DNA of 45,347 bases from an uncultured Blautia sp. (GTDB taxonomy: Bacteria > Bacillota > Clostridia > Lachnospirales > Lachnospiraceae): assembly GCA_944380235.1 (NCBI GenBank), contig CALWHD010000161.1, positions 1-45,347 on the forward strand. The letters run 5' to 3'. A program made the translations under genes and the position numbers. Shown here piece by piece: positions 41,887 to 45,347 of the stretch. A model generated the notes under the pieces. That model saw nothing but the letters and a program-made list of their open reading frames with translations. It searched no databases and was not told the origin of the DNA. Positions within the stretch are counted from its first letter, which is position 1. Each line of letters begins with the position of its first letter.

Positions 41887-42780
41887 TTATACAACTGTAT
41901 TTTTAATAAAACCAATTCCCTCAATTCCACATTCCACCACGTCTCCCGGCATCAAAAACCTGGGCGGGATCATCCCCATTCCCACCCCGGAAGGAGTTCC
42001 CATGGAAATAATGGTACCTGGCTTCAGTGTCATACCCTGAGACAAATCTGCGATCACATAGGCAATATCAAAGATAAACTGATCTGTGCTCCCATTCTGC
42101 CGCAGCACCTGGTTCACTCTGCTTTTGATCGAAAACAGCGGCGGACGCTGCATCACATCCTCTGTGACAATAAACGGCCCCATGGGCGTAAAGCCATCCA
42201 TACTTTTTCCGAAATACCACTGTTTGTGCCGGGTCTGTATATTTCGCGCACTGACATCATTGATCACTGTATAGCCAAACACATAATCATAAGCTTCTTC
42301 TTTTTTGATCTGGAAAGCTTCTTTTCCTATGATTACTCCGAGTTCTGCTTCATAGTCCAGACTGTCTACAAGACCCGGATAGGACGGAATCACATCCCCG
42401 TCCCCGCTGGCTCTGTTGACTCTTTTGGAAAAATACACCGGATATGCCGGAGCTGCATCAAAAGTCTCCCTCTTGTATCGGGTGGATTCTCTGGCATGTT
42501 CCCGGAAATTCAGGCCCAGACAGATAATATCCTGGCGGGGATGAGGAATCGGCGCACAATGGATAACTTTGTCATATTCCATCACCTTGATATCCTTTGC
42601 GTCATTAGAGTTTTTCAAGATTTCGTACTGTTCCGGTGTGATATTTTCGATCAGGTCGTTCATATCCTCAAAGAAGAGTCCGAGATCCTCTAATGCAAAA
42701 AAGCGCTGAAATGCGCTGGCATAAGTGACTCCCAGCCTCTCTTTTTCTTCTCCGGGAATCTTATATGTGAGTAACTTCAT
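41887..42780 (-). CDS. Fumarylacetoacetate hydrolase-family protein
   Basis: A 297-residue cytoplasmic metal-dependent enzyme. The FAH fold is shown by ICLGLNFREHARES, PVYFSKRVNRASGDGD, the metal-binding DYEAELGVIIGKEA, YTVINDVSARNIQ, GKSMDGFTPMGPFIV and the C-terminal ISMGTPSGVGMGM. Family members include hydroxyhepta-dienedioate isomerases and acylpyruvate hydrolases; the real substrate is unknown. The frame is open to 42834, but the ATG at 42780 has CAGGAGGCGGGT and is preferred. It stands alone between tRNA-Phe and divergent murT. Confidence 0.9.
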   Translation of the reverse strand: MKLLTYKIPGEEKERLGVTYASAFQRFFALEDLGLFFEDMNDLIENITPEQYEILKNSNDAKDIKVMEYDKVIHCAPIPHPRQDIICLGLNFREHARESTRYKRETFDAAPAYPVYFSKRVNRASGDGDVIPSYPGLVDSLDYEAELGVIIGKEAFQIKKEEAYDYVFGYTVINDVSARNIQTRHKQWYFGKSMDGFTPMGPFIVTEDVMQRPPLFSIKSRVNQVLRQNGSTDQFIFDIAYVIADLSQGMTLKPGTIISMGTPSGVGMGMIPPRFLMPGDVVECGIEGIGFIKNTVV

Positions 42781-42897
42781 ACCCGCCTCCTGCTTTTTCT
42801 TTGCCATGGCTTTTAAATTTTCGCACGCTGCCACAGCAGACTTTACTTTTTTATCGTATCACATCTTTCTGCAAATTGCCACTAAATTTTTTTCCGG

Positions 42898-42926
42898 TTG
42901 TGCTATTTTCCCAGTTTATGTATAAT
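42898..42926 (+). promoter_or_regulatory. murT-gatD promoter
   Basis: TTGTGC (42898-42903) and a perfect TATAAT (42921-42926) are 17 bp apart, about 68 bases before murT. Confidence 0.75.
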
Positions 42927-42993
42927 AAAGAGTTGAAAAAACAATACTACTCTGAAGGTTTCTTCGGAAAGAATATAAAGGAATGAAAATACC

Positions 42994-44334
42994 ATGAATA
43001 TACGAAGACTTATGGCAGTATGGAGTGCCCGGCTGATCAAGACAGCCTGCCGGCTTACAGGAAAGCAGGGTGTAACTTTGGCGGGAAAAGCCGCCCTCTC
43101 CATCTATCCTCCCATTCTCAGAGAACTGGCACAGGAGGTAAAAAAAGATATTTTTGTGGTGTGCGGAACTAATGGAAAAACTACCACCAATAATCTTCTC
43201 GCCGACCTGCTCTCCTTTGACGGCAGCAAAGTGGTCTGCAACCGTACCGGATCCAACATGCTGAACGGTGTGGTATCCGCCTTTGTACTCAGCGCAGGAT
43301 TAAACGGGCATCTGAACGCTGACTATGCCTGCATTGAAATTGATGAGGCATCCACAGTACGGGTTTTCCCCCATTTCAAGCCTGATTATATGGTGCTGAC
43401 CAATCTGTTTCGGGATCAGCTGGACCGCTATGGAGAGATTGATATCACCATGAACCTTTTGTCCAGAGCAATGAAAATGGCTCCCGATATGAAGGTTCTG
43501 GTTAACGGAGATGACTCTCTGTCCACCTATCTTGCCATGGACAATGAAAATCCCTGGTCCGCATACGGCATCAGTACCCAGGTTTTCCAGGAAGAAAACA
43601 CAAAAGAAATCCGGGAAGGCAGATTCTGTAAACGCTGCGGCGAAAAAATGGAATACAATTTCTACCATTACAGCCAGCTGGGTGATTATTACTGTCCCGG
43701 GTGCGGCTTTAAACGCCCTTCGCTGGAATTTGACGGCACCAACGTAGATCTGAATGACGGAATTGCTTTTGATGTAAACGGTTTCCACATTAAGGCAAAC
43801 TACCGTGGCTTCTATAATGTATACAATATTCTTGCTGTGTATGGGGCAGCTTCCCTGGCAGGTGTTCCTCTGGAACATTTCAATGAAATTCTGGGAAATT
43901 ACAAGCCACAGTTCGGAAGAAATGAATTGTTTCAGATATCCGGCACAAAAGTTATGCTGAATCTCGCAAAGAATCCTGCCGGCTTTAATCAGAATATCGC
44001 CGCAGTCATGACAGATTCCTCACCCAAAGATATTATCATCCTGATCAATGACAACAGCCAGGACGGCACAGATGTTTCCTGGCTGTGGGATGTGGACTTT
44101 GACCGTCTGAAAGATGCCAATGCCGCCTCCATTACGGTGTGCGGTCTCCGCTGCCAGGATATGCGCCTCCGTTTAAAATACGTGGATATCCCATCAGAAC
44201 TGGAGCCTGATATTGAAAAGGCAATCACTGCCAAAATAAAAACCGGAACCAGAAATCTGTATGTACTGGTAAACTATACCGGACTTTATTCCACCCACAA
44301 CATTCTGAAAAAAATGGAGGGAAAAAAATCATGA
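42994..44334 (+). CDS. murT: Lipid II isoglutaminyl synthase, Mur ligase subunit MurT
   Basis: A 446-residue Mur-ligase-like subunit that with GatD amidates the alpha-carboxyl of D-glutamate in the lipid II stem peptide. The ATP-binding loop GTNGKTTTNN lies at 58-67. A four-cysteine zinc ribbon typical of MurT is inserted in the middle domain (Cys212, Cys215, Cys234, Cys237). The C-terminal DUF1727-like domain contains ILINDNSQDGTDVSWLWDVDFD. The ATG follows AAAGGA. Its TGA overlaps the gatD ATG by four bases. This amidation matters for peptidoglycan cross-linking in Firmicutes. Confidence 0.96.
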   Translation: MNIRRLMAVWSARLIKTACRLTGKQGVTLAGKAALSIYPPILRELAQEVKKDIFVVCGTNGKTTTNNLLADLLSFDGSKVVCNRTGSNMLNGVVSAFVLSAGLNGHLNADYACIEIDEASTVRVFPHFKPDYMVLTNLFRDQLDRYGEIDITMNLLSRAMKMAPDMKVLVNGDDSLSTYLAMDNENPWSAYGISTQVFQEENTKEIREGRFCKRCGEKMEYNFYHYSQLGDYYCPGCGFKRPSLEFDGTNVDLNDGIAFDVNGFHIKANYRGFYNVYNILAVYGAASLAGVPLEHFNEILGNYKPQFGRNELFQISGTKVMLNLAKNPAGFNQNIAAVMTDSSPKDIIILINDNSQDGTDVSWLWDVDFDRLKDANAASITVCGLRCQDMRLRLKYVDIPSELEPDIEKAITAKIKTGTRNLYVLVNYTGLYSTHNILKKMEGKKS

Positions 44335-45056
44335 AAATCACCATCGGACATTTATACCCCGACCTTTTAAATCTGTACGGCGACCGTGGAAACATCCAGT
44401 GCATGATGAAACGCTGCCTCTGGCGGGGAATCGATGCGGAAACCATTGAATTCCGTCTCGGTGACTCCATTGATTTTTCCGATCTGGATATCGTTCTTCT
44501 TGGCGGAGGTTCTGACCGGGAGCAGATGCTGGTCTGCAGCGAGCTGAAAAAGATCCAGGAAAGCTTCCATTCCTATGTAGAGGATGGGGGCAGTGTCCTG
44601 GCTGTCTGCGGCGGCTATCAGCTTCTGGGGCATTATTATAAAACAGAAGAAGGCACCATAGAAGGGCTTTCCCTGGTAGATCTGTATACAGAACAGGGCA
44701 GTCCCAGACTCATTGACAACATCGTTCTGGAAAACCCCCAGTTTTCTCTTCCCATTGTAGGTTTTGAAAATCACGGAGGAAGAACTTATATTGGCAGCAA
44801 CAGACCTTTTGGGAAAGTTCTTTACGGAAAAGGAAATAATGGAGAAGACGGTACGGAAGGTGTTCTCTACAAAAATGTAGTGGGCACCTACCTTCACGGT
44901 CCTCTTCTTCCTAAAAATCCTCACATATGTGATTATCTGCTCTCCAATGCTCTGGGCAGAAAATACGGAACTTCTGATCTGTCACCTCTCGATGACACCC
45001 AGGAAAAAGAAGCCAATCAGTATATCTTCCATCGCTTTGTAAAACAGCAGCCTTAG
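44331..45056 (+). CDS. gatD: Lipid II isoglutaminyl synthase, glutamine amidotransferase subunit GatD
   Basis: A 241-residue class I (triad) glutamine amidotransferase that supplies ammonia to MurT. The nucleophile Cys93 lies in LAVCGGYQLLG and the catalytic His189 in VGTYLHGPLL, matching the family positions. It begins ITIGHLYPDLLNLYGDRGN, as in known GatD proteins. It is translationally coupled to murT by an ATGA overlap. Its last codons form the left arm of the transcription-terminator-like hairpin and its stop codon sits in the loop. Confidence 0.96.
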   Translation: MKITIGHLYPDLLNLYGDRGNIQCMMKRCLWRGIDAETIEFRLGDSIDFSDLDIVLLGGGSDREQMLVCSELKKIQESFHSYVEDGGSVLAVCGGYQLLGHYYKTEEGTIEGLSLVDLYTEQGSPRLIDNIVLENPQFSLPIVGFENHGGRTYIGSNRPFGKVLYGKGNNGEDGTEGVLYKNVVGTYLHGPLLPKNPHICDYLLSNALGRKYGTSDLSPLDDTQEKEANQYIFHRFVKQQP

Positions 45057-45079
45057 ATACGGGCTGCTGTTTTACAAAG
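45035..45079 (+). terminator. Hairpin spanning the end of gatD
   Basis: Perfect 18-bp arms CTTTGTAAAACAGCAGCC (45035-45052) and GGCTGCTGTTTTACAAAG (45062-45079) enclose a nine-base loop holding the gatD stop codon TAG. The tail GTCTCATCTAATTT is not a clean U-run, so termination may be partial. Confidence 0.65.
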
Positions 45080-45158
45080 TCTCATCTAATTTCGCAGACC
45101 GTTTGGCATCCCGAAAAAGCTCAGAAAAAAAGTAAGCAAAAAAATTTTCAAAAAAGTG

Positions 45159-45187
45159 TTGACAATTAAGAAAACTTATTGTATTAT
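45159..45187 (+). promoter_or_regulatory. Strong promoter of the tRNA-Gly operon
   Basis: Consensus TTGACA (45159-45164) and TATTAT (45182-45187) are 17 bp apart in an A-rich context, as expected for a highly expressed stable-RNA operon. The mature tRNA starts 41 bases after the -10. Confidence 0.88.
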
Positions 45188-45228
45188 AAATATCGTCCTT
45201 GAGAGAGAGGACAACAACTTAACAACCT

Positions 45229-45299
45229 GCGGGTGTAGTTCAGTGGTAGAACACCAGCCTTCCAAGCTGGATATGTGGGTTCGATTCCCATCACCCGCT
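45229..45299 (+). tRNA. tRNA-Gly (TCC)
   Basis: Complete cloverleaf: acceptor arms GCGGGTG and CACCCGC, anticodon arm CCAGC-CTTCCAA-GCTGG (anticodon TCC), T-arm with GGTTCGATTCC, discriminator T. No encoded CCA. It is first in a tRNA cluster continuing past the window edge. Confidence 0.97.
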
Positions 45300-45302
45300 T
45301 AT

Positions 45303-45347
45303 GCGCGAGTGGCTCAGTTGGTGGAGCGCGACCTTGCCAAGGTCGAG
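45303..45347 (+). tRNA. tRNA-Gly (GCC), cut by window edge
   Basis: It begins GCGCGAGTGGCTCAG with a normal D-arm and the anticodon arm CGACC-TTGCCAA-GGTCG (anticodon GCC). The T-arm and acceptor 3' strand lie beyond the window. It starts three bases after tRNA-Gly(TCC), so both are on one transcript. Confidence 0.93.

Overview
The window looks like a chromosomal segment of a low-to-mid GC Firmicute, most likely a gut Lachnospiraceae (Blautia, Dorea or Mediterraneibacter type). The reasons are the YesM/YesN-type two-component system beside a CUT1 sugar transporter, coiled-coil NlpC/P60 cell-wall hydrolases, the MurT/GatD pair, a three-subunit anaerobic molybdenum hydroxylase, GGAGG ribosome sites and sigma-A promoters throughout. 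Family assignments come from recognisable motifs read by eye; no database search was run, and the genus is a guess. Almost every gene up to about 36.9 kb is on the minus strand. No gap between genes exceeds 300 bases.

Region 1 (1-10.7 kb): an OmpR-type response regulator cut by the left edge; then a minus-strand operon of a peptide-type ABC transporter (binding protein, two permeases, two ATPases) followed by an M20 peptidase/deacylase and a DUF1177 protein. A PucR-family regulator lies directly upstream with its own promoter. The transporter leader carries a large palindrome, a promoter and then a terminator-like hairpin, suggesting both operator and attenuation control.

Region 2 (10.7-27.1 kb): a glycan/glycoside utilisation locus. 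A YesM-like histidine kinase, a YesN-like response regulator and a membrane-anchored solute-binding-like protein form a tightly overlapping sensor operon. Downstream is the catabolic operon: CUT1 binding protein, two permeases, a GH38 alpha-mannosidase, a PfkB sugar kinase, a GH4 glycosidase and a Gfo/Idh/MocA-fold protein that lacks the usual catalytic lysine. Most gene junctions there carry strong hairpins without U-tracts. A glycerol-dehydrogenase-type gene follows with its own promoter flanked by palindromes. No ATPase for the CUT1 transporter is present, so a shared ATPase elsewhere is inferred.

Region 3 (27.1-36.9 kb): two tandem NlpC/P60 hydrolases (one with a full match to a WalR box), an M18 aminopeptidase with an amino-acid permease, and an FAD/2Fe-2S/molybdopterin hydroxylase operon whose ferredoxin domain has serine where a cluster cysteine is expected, and whose leader has a terminator-like hairpin.

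Region 4 (36.9-45.3 kb): a plus-strand MATE exporter and an SH3 lipoprotein; minus-strand asnA, glyA, tRNA-Phe and a fumarylacetoacetate-hydrolase-family enzyme; plus-strand murT-gatD for peptidoglycan amidation; and the start of a tRNA operon (Gly-TCC, then a truncated Gly-GCC).

The strongest candidates for something not yet described are the mannoside/glycoside locus with its three-part sensor and odd Gfo/Idh protein, the Cys-to-Ser 2Fe-2S subunit, and the two unexplained leader attenuators.
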